Assembly: GCF_000024765.1 (NCBI RefSeq)
Contig: NC_013422.1
Coordinates: forward strand, 1,941,501 to 2,005,500
Length of the DNA: 64,000 nt
Reading direction: 5' to 3'
Origin: Halothiobacillus neapolitanus c2
GTDB lineage: Bacteria > Pseudomonadota > Gammaproteobacteria > Halothiobacillales > Halothiobacillaceae
In this document: positions 28,292-37,977 of the stretch, piece after piece
How positions within the stretch are numbered: position 1 is the first letter of the stretch
Layout: every line of letters starts with the position of its first letter
Notes under the pieces: model-generated
The model's database searches: none
What the model saw: only the letters and a program-made list of their open reading frames with translations
Told to the model about the DNA's origin: nothing
Translations under genes and position numbers: made by a program

Positions 28292-29580
28292 ACAATCAAG
28301 CAGCACAATCCGCTACCGGGCTCGATGTGCTCCACCATTGTCTTGGCCCAGCAGCAAGCGCTTGGCCGCAGGCAAACGGACGGCTGTTGCACGGCAGCGA
28401 ACCGCTGGGCGACTGGTTGAAGCGCAGCGGCCAATCGACCCCGGCTTATGTCTACCATCTGGCTGCCATCGACCAGCAAGTTGCTGTCGTTCGCGCCGTG
28501 TTGCCCTCGAATCTTCATCTGCATTATGCGATCAAAGCGAATCCGAATCAGCGAATTATCCAGCATCTGTCACGGCAGATAGATGGATTCGATTGCGCTT
28601 CGCTGGCCGAAATGCAGCAGATTATCGCCATCGCGCCGGATAAGGCGGCTCAGGCCAGCATTGCCGGGCCGGCCAAATCCGACGACGAACTGGCCTTCGC
28701 CATCAGTCACGGCATCTTGATTAATGCCGAATCGGCCAACGAATTGCGGCGCATCCAAGCCTTAGCTGCTCAAAAAAAGCAACGCGCCCGCGTAGCCTTA
28801 CGGATCAACCCGCCGTTTGAGGTCAAGGGTTCAGGCATGAAAATGGGCGGCGGCGCGCGGCCATTCGGCATCGATAGCGAGGACATCCCCACGTTGATTC
28901 GCCAATGGCAGGCAGAGACATCATCATGGATTGATCTGGAAGGCTTTCATCTTTACACCGGCTCGCAAAACCGCGATGCGACGGCACTCGGCGCCGGTTT
29001 CCGTGCGGCAATGGATTTGATTATCGAATTGAGTCAGGCTTGCGATTTCACCCCACGGCATCTGAATCTCGGCGGCGGATTTGGTGTGGTTTATCACCCG
29101 CAGGACGCGCCGCTGGATTTGGCCGCGCTTCAGCCTGCGCTACTTGAGGTCAGCGCCACCGCGCAAACGCATTGGCCCGGTGTGCGGCTCAATCTGGAAC
29201 TGGGGCGCTATCTGGTGGCGGGTGCGGGCATCTACCTGACGCGCATCGTCGATAAAAAAACATCCCGCGGCAAAACCTATCTGCTCTGCGACGGCGGCAT
29301 GCACCACCACCTCGCCCTTTCAGGCAACTTGGGCCAGATTTTGCGCCGCAACTGGCCGATTATCGCCATCGATCAACTCAATGCACCCTGCACTCATCCA
29401 TTTGATCTTGCCGGCCCCTTGTGTACGCCGCTGGACGTACTCGGCCAGAATCAGGAACTGCCTGAGCTGGCTGTCAGCGATGTGATCGGGGTACTGCAAT
29501 CCGGCGCGTATGGTTTAAGTGCATCGCCGAACGGCTTTTTATCCCACCCGGCTTGCGGAGAATATTTTTTACGCGATTGA
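28288..29580 (+). CDS. PLP-dependent decarboxylase, exosortase-A-associated (LysA/alanine-racemase fold)
   Basis: A 430-residue fold type III decarboxylase. PLP is held by Lys83 (HYAIKANPN). The substrate-binding Cys is in LAGPLCTPLDVLG. The segment MKMGGGARPFGIDSEDIP matches the exosortase-A-associated family. The fold resembles diaminopimelate and ornithine decarboxylases, but no LysA activity can be claimed. It is translationally coupled to the ligase. A weak hairpin lies after its stop, before the convergent metW. Confidence 0.85.
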   Translation: MNNQAAQSATGLDVLHHCLGPAASAWPQANGRLLHGSEPLGDWLKRSGQSTPAYVYHLAAIDQQVAVVRAVLPSNLHLHYAIKANPNQRIIQHLSRQIDGFDCASLAEMQQIIAIAPDKAAQASIAGPAKSDDELAFAISHGILINAESANELRRIQALAAQKKQRARVALRINPPFEVKGSGMKMGGGARPFGIDSEDIPTLIRQWQAETSSWIDLEGFHLYTGSQNRDATALGAGFRAAMDLIIELSQACDFTPRHLNLGGGFGVVYHPQDAPLDLAALQPALLEVSATAQTHWPGVRLNLELGRYLVAGAGIYLTRIVDKKTSRGKTYLLCDGGMHHHLALSGNLGQILRRNWPIIAIDQLNAPCTHPFDLAGPLCTPLDVLGQNQELPELAVSDVIGVLQSGAYGLSASPNGFLSHPACGEYFLRD

Positions 29581-29594
29581 ACGATCTAATTTAA

Positions 29595-29610
29595 CAGGCA
29601 GGAATGCCTG
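29595..29610. terminator. small inverted repeat between convergent genes
   Basis: A perfect 6-bp stem (CAGGCA and TGCCTG) with a GGAA loop lies between the decarboxylase and metW stops. It is A/T-rich on both sides, so it may act as a weak bidirectional terminator. Confidence 0.4.
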
Positions 29611-29640
29611 AATAGTTTACGGGTTTCGAGAATCAGACAC

Positions 29641-30243
29641 TCAGGTTTTACGCTGTATGCGGTAGATGGCGTGCTCACCGAACCAGTTGGGGAACGCGCG
29701 CAGCAAGGTCGATTCGCGGTGGGCACTGTCCACGACGGCTCGATCGAGTATTTGAATCCCAAGCTCTTGGCAAAGTGATTCAAAGTCACTCAAGGTGCAG
29801 AGGTGAATATTGGGCGTGTTGTACCAGGGATTCGGCAATGCACGGTTGATCGGCATGTGCCCGAGCAACCCGAGTTGCACCCGGTTGCGCCAGTACCCCA
29901 TGTTCGGGAAGGTGACGATGCCCTCGCGGGCGATGGTGAGCATGTCGGCCAGCAGGCGCTCGGGGTGTCGCATGGCCTGAATTGTCTGGCTCACGATCAC
30001 AAAATCGAAGGACATGGGCGCGAACCAGTCACTGATACCGCTATCGAGATCTTCCTGAATGATGTTCAACCCGCGCTCGATTCCGGATGCGACCTTATCA
30101 TCATCAAGCTCAAGCCCAACGGCGGAAACCTGCCGCCGCTCAATCAGATGAGACAACAGGGCCCCGTCACCGCACCCCAGATCAAGTACCCGGCTCTTGG
30201 ACGTGATCCACTGTTCGACGATGTGCCAGTCGGGGCGAATCAT
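29641..30243 (-). CDS. metW: methionine biosynthesis protein MetW
   Basis: A 200-residue class I methyltransferase-like protein with the motif [11 protein letters not shown] near the N-terminus. MetW works with MetX in homoserine acylation, apparently as a partner subunit. It overlaps metX by 4 bp, the standard arrangement in Pseudomonas and related bacteria. Confidence 0.95.
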   Translation of the reverse strand: MIRPDWHIVEQWITSKSRVLDLGCGDGALLSHLIERRQVSAVGLELDDDKVASGIERGLNIIQEDLDSGISDWFAPMSFDFVIVSQTIQAMRHPERLLADMLTIAREGIVTFPNMGYWRNRVQLGLLGHMPINRALPNPWYNTPNIHLCTLSDFESLCQELGIQILDRAVVDSAHRESTLLRAFPNWFGEHAIYRIQRKT

Positions 30244-31460
30244 ACGGCACCCCCCGTGCTGTATACCGGGCTCGAAACGCCGCGCGGCGTGGAGGCGAAA
30301 TCGATATTGGCCATATAACCTGCCAGTACACGGTGGTAGTAGGGAATCGTCATCAGGAAGGCGTCATGGCCGTGATTCGACTCGATTTCGGCATAAGAAA
30401 CCTGCTTTCCGGACGCCAGCAGGGCACGCACGATCTCCCGGGATCGCTCGGGCGAGAAACGCCAGTCCGATGTAAACGAAACCACAAGGAAATGCGCCTT
30501 AACCTCGGCCAGTGCGGCGACCAGATCATCATTACTGGCCTGTGCCGGATCGAAGTAATCCAACGCCTTGGTCATCAGCAGGTACGTATTGGCATCGAAA
30601 CGATCAACGAAACTGGTGCCTTGATATCGCAGATAACTTTCAACCTGAAACTCGACATCGAACCCGTACTGCACCTGCCCCGCGCGCAGTTCCCGACCGA
30701 ACTTGGCTCGCATTGCATCGTCGGATAAGTACGTAATGTGCCCCAGCATCCGGGCAAGCATCAGCCCCCGGCGCGGCAATGCATTGTGATCCGCGTAACG
30801 CCCGCCATAAAACTCCGGATCGGTGATGATGGCCTGACGCGCCACTTCGTTGAACGCAATGTTTTGCGCCGACAAGCGCGGAGCCGCAGCGATTACGACA
30901 GCATGGGCGACTGCATCAGGATAAGTAATCGACCACTGCAAAACCTGCATGCCGCCCAAACTGCCACCGATCACCGCCGCCCAACCGGACAACCCCAGGT
31001 ACTGCATAAGTCGATATTGGGCGTGCACCCAGTCTTTCACCGTCACGATCGGAAAGTCCGGCCCGTAGGGTTTGCCGCTGGCCGGATCGACGCTTAACGG
31101 GCCGGTCGATCCCTTGCAGCCACCCAAGTTGTTCAGACACACCACAAAAAACCGATCCGTATCGATCGGTTTCCCGGGCCCGATGGCCGAATCCCACCAC
31201 CCCGGCTTGCGGTCGGTTTCTGCGTGGAAACCTGCCGCATGGTGATCGCCCGACAAGGCATGGCAGATCAGCACCGCATTACTGCCCTCATCATTAAGCT
31301 GACCGTAGGTTTCGTAAACCAGCTCATAGGAGGGCAGTGAACGACCACAATCCAAGGCCAACGGCTCGGAAAATCGGGCCGTCTTCGGCTCGACGATCCC
31401 CACAGATCGGCTTAAGACGGATTGCGCTAATTTCTCAGATGCATCACTCAATGCCGACAC
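30240..31460 (-). CDS. metX: homoserine O-acyltransferase (MetX, probably succinyl type)
   Basis: A 406-residue alpha/beta hydrolase that activates homoserine for methionine synthesis. The nucleophile is Ser167 in IGGSLGGMQ, and the C-terminal His lies in ESNHGHDAF. Whether it prefers succinyl- or acetyl-CoA depends on a few active-site residues; the metW partner and gammaproteobacterial origin favour succinyl, but that is inference. It follows yggT by 43 bp. Confidence 0.95.
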   Translation of the reverse strand: MSALSDASEKLAQSVLSRSVGIVEPKTARFSEPLALDCGRSLPSYELVYETYGQLNDEGSNAVLICHALSGDHHAAGFHAETDRKPGWWDSAIGPGKPIDTDRFFVVCLNNLGGCKGSTGPLSVDPASGKPYGPDFPIVTVKDWVHAQYRLMQYLGLSGWAAVIGGSLGGMQVLQWSITYPDAVAHAVVIAAAPRLSAQNIAFNEVARQAIITDPEFYGGRYADHNALPRRGLMLARMLGHITYLSDDAMRAKFGRELRAGQVQYGFDVEFQVESYLRYQGTSFVDRFDANTYLLMTKALDYFDPAQASNDDLVAALAEVKAHFLVVSFTSDWRFSPERSREIVRALLASGKQVSYAEIESNHGHDAFLMTIPYYHRVLAGYMANIDFASTPRGVSSPVYSTGGAV

Positions 31461-31503
31461 CTTAAATCTTGGAAGAACAGGAAACTCATCGCACAGACCC
31501 CGA

Positions 31504-32055
31504 TTATCCCATCAATAAATTACCCACAAAAATCTGTAGCACCTGAATTGCAATCAGTACCGCCAAGGGGCTCAGATCGATCCCGCCCAAAGGGGGCAAT
31601 ATTTTTTGCACCGGCTGCAGGATCGGATCGGTCAGATCTTCCAGCAAGGCGACGCCCGGTGAGCGCCCATTCCCGATCCATGAAGCGATGGCGCGCATCA
31701 GTATCGTCCAGAAGAAGAGATCGGTCACCAACAGAAAGGCAAAGTACAGCGAGTTGAAAATCAAAGCCGCGGCTGAAACGCTGCCGACGCTCATCATGCC
31801 CAATACCCAGACCATCAACACGATCAACACGAGCGTGACCAATAACGACGCGAAATCGTGGCGACGGCTCTTGGGTAAAAAACGACGCAACGGGTTGAGA
31901 ACCGGATTGGTCAGCTTGACCAGCGATTGCGTGATCGAATTGAAAAAGTTGGCGTGGAACAGTTGCAGAAAATAACGCACCATCACCACGAAAATCACCA
32001 GTTCGAACAGAGTCCGAACCAGGAACATCATCGGATCACCGAAACTGCCGCTCAT
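31504..32055 (-). CDS. yggT: YggT family membrane protein
   Basis: A 183-residue protein with four to six membrane segments arranged as two YggT repeats. Each ends in a loop with a positively charged proline motif ([12 protein letters not shown] and [13 protein letters not shown]). It is thought to aid ion or osmotic balance or septum-related membrane assembly; evidence is limited. It overlaps proC by 4 bp and precedes metX. Confidence 0.9.
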   Translation of the reverse strand: MSGSFGDPMMFLVRTLFELVIFVVMVRYFLQLFHANFFNSITQSLVKLTNPVLNPLRRFLPKSRRHDFASLLVTLVLIVLMVWVLGMMSVGSVSAAALIFNSLYFAFLLVTDLFFWTILMRAIASWIGNGRSPGVALLEDLTDPILQPVQKILPPLGGIDLSPLAVLIAIQVLQIFVGNLLMG

Positions 32056-32900
32056 GCCCTAACCTCGCCGGCGCTCAACTCGCGCCCCAATTCAATACTT
32101 CGCTGATGCGCTGCCGACAAAGCCTGCGCAAACGCATCTCTTAACCCGGCCTGTTCCAGCGCCGCAATACCGCGCTCGGTTGTGCCGTTCGGCGAGGTCA
32201 CGCGAGCACGCAATTGTGCGGGCGATTCATCGGCAGACATGGCCAGGCGCGCAGCACCAAATACCGTTTCCAAGGTAAGCAATCGCGCCGTTTCTGCAGG
32301 TAGTCCCAAGTCCTCTGCCGCCGCCTGCATCGCTTCCATCACAAGGAAGATATAGGCCGGACCACTGCCAGACAGCGCGGTTACGGCATCGATATCGGCC
32401 TCGCGCTCGACCCACTGAACCAAACCAACCGCTCGCATCAGCGATTCGGCGAGATTTCGCTGGGTCGGGGTCAGCATGGACGAGGCATACAACCCGGTCG
32501 CTCCACAGCCCACCATCGCGGGTGTATTCGGCATGGCGCGAACGACGGCCACATGCCCGCCAAGCCAACGTTGCAATGCTTCGATGGTAATTCCCGCTGC
32601 AACCGAAACAACCAACTGGTGCGGCTTAACAACTGTGGCTATTTCCTGGGCAATGGCATAAATCTGATTGGGTTTGACCGCGAGCACAATCAGATCGGCC
32701 GAATCAACCGCCGTAGCGTTCTTGGCCGAACAGAGCACGCCATAGAGCGAGGTCAGGAGTTCGCGACGCGTCTCGGACGGATCAGACACCACCAGAGCCG
32801 GGGCATGTGTTGCGTCATCTGCCTGATTTTTTCGCAAGCCTTCTATTAACGCAGCAGCCATGTTGCCGCCCCCAATAAACGCAATTCGTGCTGCCTGCAT
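32052..32900 (-). CDS. proC: pyrroline-5-carboxylate reductase
   Basis: ProC makes proline from pyrroline-5-carboxylate with NAD(P)H. The start at 32900 is set by a strong GGGAGGT site 8 bp upstream, giving 282 residues that begin with the Rossmann motif IAFIGGGNMAAALIEGL. The C-terminal LSGSGPAYIFL and TSPNGTTERGI motifs are intact. Part of the yggS-proC-yggT-metX-metW block. Confidence 0.96.
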   Translation of the reverse strand: MQAARIAFIGGGNMAAALIEGLRKNQADDATHAPALVVSDPSETRRELLTSLYGVLCSAKNATAVDSADLIVLAVKPNQIYAIAQEIATVVKPHQLVVSVAAGITIEALQRWLGGHVAVVRAMPNTPAMVGCGATGLYASSMLTPTQRNLAESLMRAVGLVQWVEREADIDAVTALSGSGPAYIFLVMEAMQAAAEDLGLPAETARLLTLETVFGAARLAMSADESPAQLRARVTSPNGTTERGIAALEQAGLRDAFAQALSAAHQRSIELGRELSAGEVRA

Positions 32901-33184
32901 AAACACCTCCCGGAAACGCTTCACACCAAAAATCGGTGTGCTATTGAAATCATCATCTCACTCGAAGCACGCATCAACACGGTCATCGAGGGAGCGCACA
33001 ACAAATCTGTTCATCGGCTGAATGCACAGGACTTCTGACTTTATTATCAAGCAAAAGCCTTCTATTACGATCGGTCACAGGATCGCGGCATTTAAAAGGG
33101 AAATCACAGCGCTACACGAGCGCACTCTGAAACACTCAGCGAGGACAGGTTGAATCGTGCCTAAAAGTACCATGTTTCGCCCGC

Positions 33185-33856
33185 TTACTGGCGAGGACCG
33201 AACAAGGCCGAACCCACACGAACATGCGTGCTGCCTGCCGCAATGGCCGCCTCAAAATCGTCACTCATCCCCATGGACAGAACCGGAAGCGGTGATTCGA
33301 GACGGGCATTGAGTGCGGCCAAGCGACAAAATCCGTCAGAGGAGCCCGGCGCAGGAATCGCCATCAAACCCATCAGCTTCAAGCGAGGGAGATTTTGAAA
33401 GATGTCTACCATCCCAGGCAACTGCTCGGGCAGTACGCCCGACTTGCTGGCTTCGCCATCGATATTGACTTCGATCAGGACATTCAGCGGTGGCAATTCG
33501 ATCGGGCGCTGGTCGTTTAAGCGCTGCGCAATTTTAGGTCGATCCACACTATGCACCCAAGAAAAATTCTCGGCTATTCCTCGTGTTTTATTGGACTGTA
33601 TCGGCCCGATAAAATGCCAGACTATCGATGCTCCAACCGGCTGATCAGCCAGAGCCGACTGCTTATCCAAAGCCTCTTGCAGATAGCTTTCGCCGAAATC
33701 ACGCTGCCCCAGGCTGGCCAGTTGCGCCATGGCTTCAATCGTTTGTCGCTTGCTGACAGCGATCAAAACCACAGAGCCATCGGGTCGCCCAACAGCATGT
33801 GATGCACGTTCGATACGGTTTTTTATACTGGAGAAGCGCTCATGTAGTGAATTCAA
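33185..33856 (-). CDS. yggS: pyridoxal phosphate homeostasis protein YggS
   Basis: A 223-residue PLP-binding, TIM-barrel protein without catalysis of its own that buffers PLP levels. PLP-lysine is Lys36 in LIAVSKRQT. Further conserved segments are FGESYLQEA, WHFIGPIQSNKTRGI and MGMSDDFEAAI. It lies 284 bp before proC and is divergent from pilT, as in Pseudomonas. Confidence 0.96.
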   Translation of the reverse strand: MNSLHERFSSIKNRIERASHAVGRPDGSVVLIAVSKRQTIEAMAQLASLGQRDFGESYLQEALDKQSALADQPVGASIVWHFIGPIQSNKTRGIAENFSWVHSVDRPKIAQRLNDQRPIELPPLNVLIEVNIDGEASKSGVLPEQLPGMVDIFQNLPRLKLMGLMAIPAPGSSDGFCRLAALNARLESPLPVLSMGMSDDFEAAIAAGSTHVRVGSALFGPRQ

Positions 33857-34110
33857 GTTGCACCCCGCGACGGTTCGATTTATTTTGTGATCTGGTTTGT
33901 TACATAAAGCACAGGGAACTTGATCTTTTGCATGTTTCGGGCATTTTGCATCACAGTGGCTCGCGCATCAAAAAGTGCGACGAACCCGTTACCTTTGCAG
34001 CAGAAAACAGAATCCCTAGCCCTATGCAGACAAATGCGAGAAAGTTCAGGTACAGTCCGCATTGGCTAGACCAAAATGGCCTGACCAAACCTCAAGTAGA
34101 CTGAGCTTAG

Positions 34111-34142
34111 CCCCCGATAGCATCCTATTGGGGGATTGTTTT
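34111..34142 (+). terminator. strong hairpin with T-tract in the pilT leader (terminator or attenuator)
   Basis: A 10-bp stem (34111-34120 with 34125-34134, one G-T pair), a CATC loop and an ATTGTTTT tract make a good intrinsic terminator. It sits only 28 bp before the pilT ATG. It therefore either ends an upstream short transcript from the 33857-34110 region or conditionally blocks pilT. No convincing gene is seen in that 254-bp leader. Confidence 0.65.
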
Positions 34143-34170
34143 AAGGATTAGCACACAAGGACCTTCGATC

Positions 34171-35220
34171 ATGGCAGAACAACGCGGTATTGATTCCCTT
34201 CTTACGTTTTCAGTAAAAAACGGCGCCTCAGATCTTCATCTGTCTGCCGGTGAGCAGCCTCGCGTGCGGATCGACGGCGATGTGCGCAAAGTCAACGTGC
34301 CCGTTATGGAGCACAAAGACGTGCACGCCATGGTGTACGACATCATGAACGACAAGCAACGCAAGGAATACGAAGATAATCTTGAGGTGGATTTTTCGTT
34401 CGAACTTCCCGGCGTGGCTCGCTTCCGGGTTAACGCATTCAACCAGAACCGCGGAGCGGCTGCGGTATTTCGAACCATTCCCAGTGAAATCCTATCTCTT
34501 GAACAATTGGCCACGCCAAGTGTGTTCAAGGATTTGTGCCTGTTTCCGCGCGGCATCGTGCTGGTCACCGGCCCGACGGGTTCCGGTAAATCAACGACTC
34601 TGGCCGCGATGATCGATTACATCAACGATAATCGTAACGACCACATTCTGACGATCGAAGACCCGATCGAATTCGTTCACAACAGTAAAAAGTGCCTGAT
34701 CAACCAACGTGAAGTGCATCGCGATACCCACAGTTTCAATGCGGCACTTCGCTCGGCCTTACGCGAAGATCCCGATGTGATTCTGGTCGGCGAGTTGCGC
34801 GATCTGGAAACCATCCGTCTGGCGCTCACCGCAGCGGAAACCGGCCACCTGGTGTTTGCGACCTTGCACACAAGTTCTGCCGCCAAAACCATCGACCGCG
34901 TGGTGGATGTGTTCCCCGCTGCGGAGAAAGATATGGTTCGTTCGATGCTGTCAGAATCACTACGCGCTGTAATCTCCCAAACACTGCTCAAGAAAATCGG
35001 TGGTGGGCGGATTGCTGCGCACGAGATCATGCTGGGCAGCCCGGCGATTCGTAACCTGATCCGTGAAAACAAAATCGCCCAAATGTACTCGGCCATTCAA
35101 ACCGGCCAAACACAGGGCATGCAGACACTCGATCAGAACTTGCAGCAGCTCGTCAAACGCGGGCTGGTCGCTAAAGACGAAGCCCGTGCCAGAGCACAAA
35201 ACAAAACGGACTTCATGTAA
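34171..35220 (+). CDS. pilT: type IV pilus retraction ATPase PilT
   Basis: A 349-residue hexameric ATPase that depolymerises the pilus. Motifs are Walker A GPTGSGKS (134-141), Asp box ILTIEDPIEF, the Walker B-like DVILVGELRD, the HLVFATLHT histidine box and the PilT-specific AIRNLIREN near residue 290. It is divergent from yggS and heads a row of three PilT/PilU-type genes. Confidence 0.97.
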   Translation: MAEQRGIDSLLTFSVKNGASDLHLSAGEQPRVRIDGDVRKVNVPVMEHKDVHAMVYDIMNDKQRKEYEDNLEVDFSFELPGVARFRVNAFNQNRGAAAVFRTIPSEILSLEQLATPSVFKDLCLFPRGIVLVTGPTGSGKSTTLAAMIDYINDNRNDHILTIEDPIEFVHNSKKCLINQREVHRDTHSFNAALRSALREDPDVILVGELRDLETIRLALTAAETGHLVFATLHTSSAAKTIDRVVDVFPAAEKDMVRSMLSESLRAVISQTLLKKIGGGRIAAHEIMLGSPAIRNLIRENKIAQMYSAIQTGQTQGMQTLDQNLQQLVKRGLVAKDEARARAQNKTDFM

Positions 35221-35273
35221 CTTCTTCACTAAGATCAAAGACGTTATATCCACACACCAAGGAACGCGCATTC

Positions 35274-36419
35274 ATGGATCGCCAGCAAGCAGCTAACTAC
35301 GTTCAGGGCTTATTACGCAAAGCAGTGGAGCTTGATGCCTCCGACCTATTCGTAACGGTAGGCGCCCCACCGAGTGCAAAAATCAACGGGGAAATCACCC
35401 ACCTGACCGAAACAAGCTTGTCGACCAACCATACCCAAATGTTGGTTCGGTCGATCATGACCGACAAGCAGATCGCCTCGTTTGAAGAAACGCGCGAAGC
35501 GAATTTCGCGATTTCTCTGCCCGGTGTCGCCCGCTTCCGTGTCAATGCGTTCATGCAGCGCGGCAGTGTGGGGATGGTTCTGCGGATGATTCGATCCGAC
35601 GTGCCCAAATTCTCCGAATTGTTATTACCAGAAATCCTCGAAACCATTTCCATGACCAAACGTGGCTTGGTGATTTTCGTTGGCGCGACCAGCTCGGGGA
35701 AGTCGACCTCGCTTGCTGCCATGCTCGATTACCGCAACGAAAACTCGGCAGGCCACATTGTTACCATCGAAGACCCGATTGAATACGTGCACCGACACAA
35801 AGGTTGCCTTGTGACCCAGCGTGAAGTGGGCGTGGACACCGATACGTTCGAATCGGCGTTGAAAAACACCCTTCGACAAGCGCCAGATGTCATCCTGATT
35901 GGCGAAATCAGGGATCGCGAAACGATGGATCATGCCATTGCCTTCGCCGAAACCGGGCATCTTTGCCTGGCTACGCTGCACGCCAACAACACCAATCAGG
36001 CACTGGACCGCATCATCAACTTCTTTCCGGAAGAACGTCGCCATCAACTGCTGATGGACCTTTCCCTGAACCTGAAATCGGTTGTTTCCCAACGGCTGCT
36101 GCGCAAGGAAGACGGTAACGGCCGCGTTCCAGCGGTCGAAGTGTTGATCAACACGCCATTGATCGGCGACCTGATCTTCAAGGGCGACGTGCACGAAATC
36201 AAGGAAGTGATGAAACGCTCCCGCGAACACGGCATGCAAACTTTCGACCAAGCGTTGCTGGATCTGTACGACGAAGGCCTGGTGTCCTTCCAGGAAGCCC
36301 TGCGCAATGCGGATTCACAAAACGACCTTCGCCTTAATATCAAACTGCACAGTCGTCGCGGCCTACCGAAGGACTTCGAGGATGGGAACGATCAATTGCG
36401 CGTTGAAAGTGATGATTGA
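35274..36419 (+). CDS. pilU: PilU-type pilus retraction ATPase
   Basis: A 381-residue PilT paralogue. The Walker A reads GATSSGKS (137-144), as in PilU rather than the PilT GPTGSGKS. The Asp and His boxes and Walker B-like VILIGEIRD are intact, and it has a charged C-terminal tail. In other bacteria PilU forms a second ring on PilT and adds retraction force. It lies 53 bp after pilT with an acceptable site (CAAGGAAC). Confidence 0.95.
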   Translation: MDRQQAANYVQGLLRKAVELDASDLFVTVGAPPSAKINGEITHLTETSLSTNHTQMLVRSIMTDKQIASFEETREANFAISLPGVARFRVNAFMQRGSVGMVLRMIRSDVPKFSELLLPEILETISMTKRGLVIFVGATSSGKSTSLAAMLDYRNENSAGHIVTIEDPIEYVHRHKGCLVTQREVGVDTDTFESALKNTLRQAPDVILIGEIRDRETMDHAIAFAETGHLCLATLHANNTNQALDRIINFFPEERRHQLLMDLSLNLKSVVSQRLLRKEDGNGRVPAVEVLINTPLIGDLIFKGDVHEIKEVMKRSREHGMQTFDQALLDLYDEGLVSFQEALRNADSQNDLRLNIKLHSRRGLPKDFEDGNDQLRVESDD

Positions 36420-36521
36420 TTCCCTTTCCAAATAGCCATCGCCTGGCCCACGCGCCAAAATGATCAAATAGACAAATCATAGTATCGTCGTCCAGCCCGA
36501 CGATTTTGTAAGGAAGCAAAA

Positions 36522-37685
36522 ATGAACGAATCCGCTCTCGACCCCTTTCTGAAGCTGCTGGCTGAAAAGGAAGGCTCGGACTTGTATTTCAGTACCGGTG
36601 CGTTGCCTGCGGTCAAAATTCAGGGCGAATTGCGATTCATCGGCAAGGAACGGCTCAAGCCGGGCCAGGTCGAGGGTTATGCAAAATCCATCCTCAGCCC
36701 CGAACAAACTGATGCGTTCTATCGCGATCTGGAACTCAACCTGGCATTAAGCCGCCCGTCCCTTGGCCGATTCCGCGTCAACATTTTCATGCAGCGAGGC
36801 GAATGGTCCATGGTGATTCGCTTTATCAAGAGCGAAATCCCGCGTATTGCCGACCTCAATCTCCCGCAAGTCATCGAAAAACTGGTTGAAGAACGCCGCG
36901 GATTGATTTTGGTGGTGGGTGCCACCGGCTCAGGCAAATCAACCACGCTCGCCGCCATGATTGATTACCGGGCAGAAGCGCGGCCCGGACACATCCTGAC
37001 CATTGAAGATCCGATGGAGTACGCCTTTAGGCACAGAAACTCCGTTGTCAACCAACGCGAAGTCGGTGTCGATACGCACAGCTACGCCGCCGCTCTGAAA
37101 GAAGCACTGCGCGAAGCGCCAGACGTCATCATGATCGGCGAGGTGCGTGACAAGGCCACCATGGAACATGCACTGGCCTACGCCGATACCGGTCATTTAT
37201 GCGTATCGACGCTTCATGCGACCAATGCTCATCAGGCACTGGACCGAATCATTCGATTCTTCCCTCCGGAATCGAGAGATCAGTTATTGATGGATCTCTC
37301 CTTGAATCTGCGCGCAATCATCTCCCAGCGCCTTGTCATCGGCAGCCAGGGGATGCGTGTGCCGGCCGTTGAAATCATGGTCAATACACCGTTCATCGCC
37401 GATCTGATTAAACGAGGCGAGATTGACGAGATGAAAGAAGCCATGGAGAAAAACGAACTGGAAGGCTCGCAAACTTTCGACATGTCTCTGCACGCGCTAT
37501 GGAAGGCCGGCAACATCGAACGCGAAGAAGCGTTAAAAGCAGCAGACAGCCGAGCCAACCTGGAATGGCGGATGAACTTTGGCGCGGGGAAAGATGAACT
37601 CCGAGCCTCTGCCGCGCAGGCATCCACAAAGAACACCATGAAATCCAGCGCCACGCATGACGGTGAGCTACCTCCGCTGGATTGA
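36522..37685 (+). CDS. second PilU-type ATPase (third PilT-family gene)
   Basis: A 387-residue PilT/PilU paralogue with complete ATPase motifs: Walker A GATGSGKS (133-140), LTIEDPMEY, VIMIGEVRD and CVSTLHATN. Its sequence sides with PilU (QRGEWSMVIRFIKSEIP, NQREVGVDTHSY). It has a distinct polar C-terminal tail of about 40 residues. It follows pilU by about 100 bp with its own ribosome site and is followed by a terminator. A third tandem copy is unusual and suggests specialised retraction. Confidence 0.93.
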   Translation: MNESALDPFLKLLAEKEGSDLYFSTGALPAVKIQGELRFIGKERLKPGQVEGYAKSILSPEQTDAFYRDLELNLALSRPSLGRFRVNIFMQRGEWSMVIRFIKSEIPRIADLNLPQVIEKLVEERRGLILVVGATGSGKSTTLAAMIDYRAEARPGHILTIEDPMEYAFRHRNSVVNQREVGVDTHSYAAALKEALREAPDVIMIGEVRDKATMEHALAYADTGHLCVSTLHATNAHQALDRIIRFFPPESRDQLLMDLSLNLRAIISQRLVIGSQGMRVPAVEIMVNTPFIADLIKRGEIDEMKEAMEKNELEGSQTFDMSLHALWKAGNIEREEALKAADSRANLEWRMNFGAGKDELRASAAQASTKNTMKSSATHDGELPPLD

Positions 37686-37778
37686 GCGCGCATCAACTGC
37701 AATAAAATGCACTGCTTCGTCGCATAATTCATCCCTTAAGCACCCTGGGCTCAAACGCTCAAAAGCATTTTACTGATT

Positions 37779-37802
37779 GCCCCGAACATCGGGGCTTCTT
37801 TC
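37779..37802 (+). terminator. rho-independent terminator after the pil genes
   Basis: A 7-bp G/C-rich stem (GCCCCGA and TCGGGGC) with a 3-nt loop, then CTTCTTTC. It lies 94 bp after the stop of the third pil gene and ends the pilT-pilU-pilU2 transcript. Confidence 0.75.
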
Positions 37803-37977
37803 AGTGCTGATCGTGACATCAAACCTTGAATGCCATTACCACCGAGCTGTGACTGATTGACAGGGTATACAACCACTCGCACCCGAAATGCTCATAAAAT
37901 CAGCTGCTTACCCCCCTCTTTCACCAAAAAAACCGCCCAGCACCACCGCTGACACCAGACGCTGTTCACCTGCAATA

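Noticed and set aside
28288-29580. LysA (diaminopimelate decarboxylase) assignment
   Set aside because: Fold is shared, but the sequence motifs match the exosortase-associated decarboxylase family better and the partner ligase supports this.
32922-32940. CACACC/GGTGTG hairpin upstream of proC
   Set aside because: Short stem without T-tract and not at a likely transcript end; no function claimed.
33799-34104. 101-codon frame ending just before the pilT-leader hairpin
   Set aside because: It begins inside yggS antisense with no ribosome site and no family; its stop lying next to the hairpin looks accidental.
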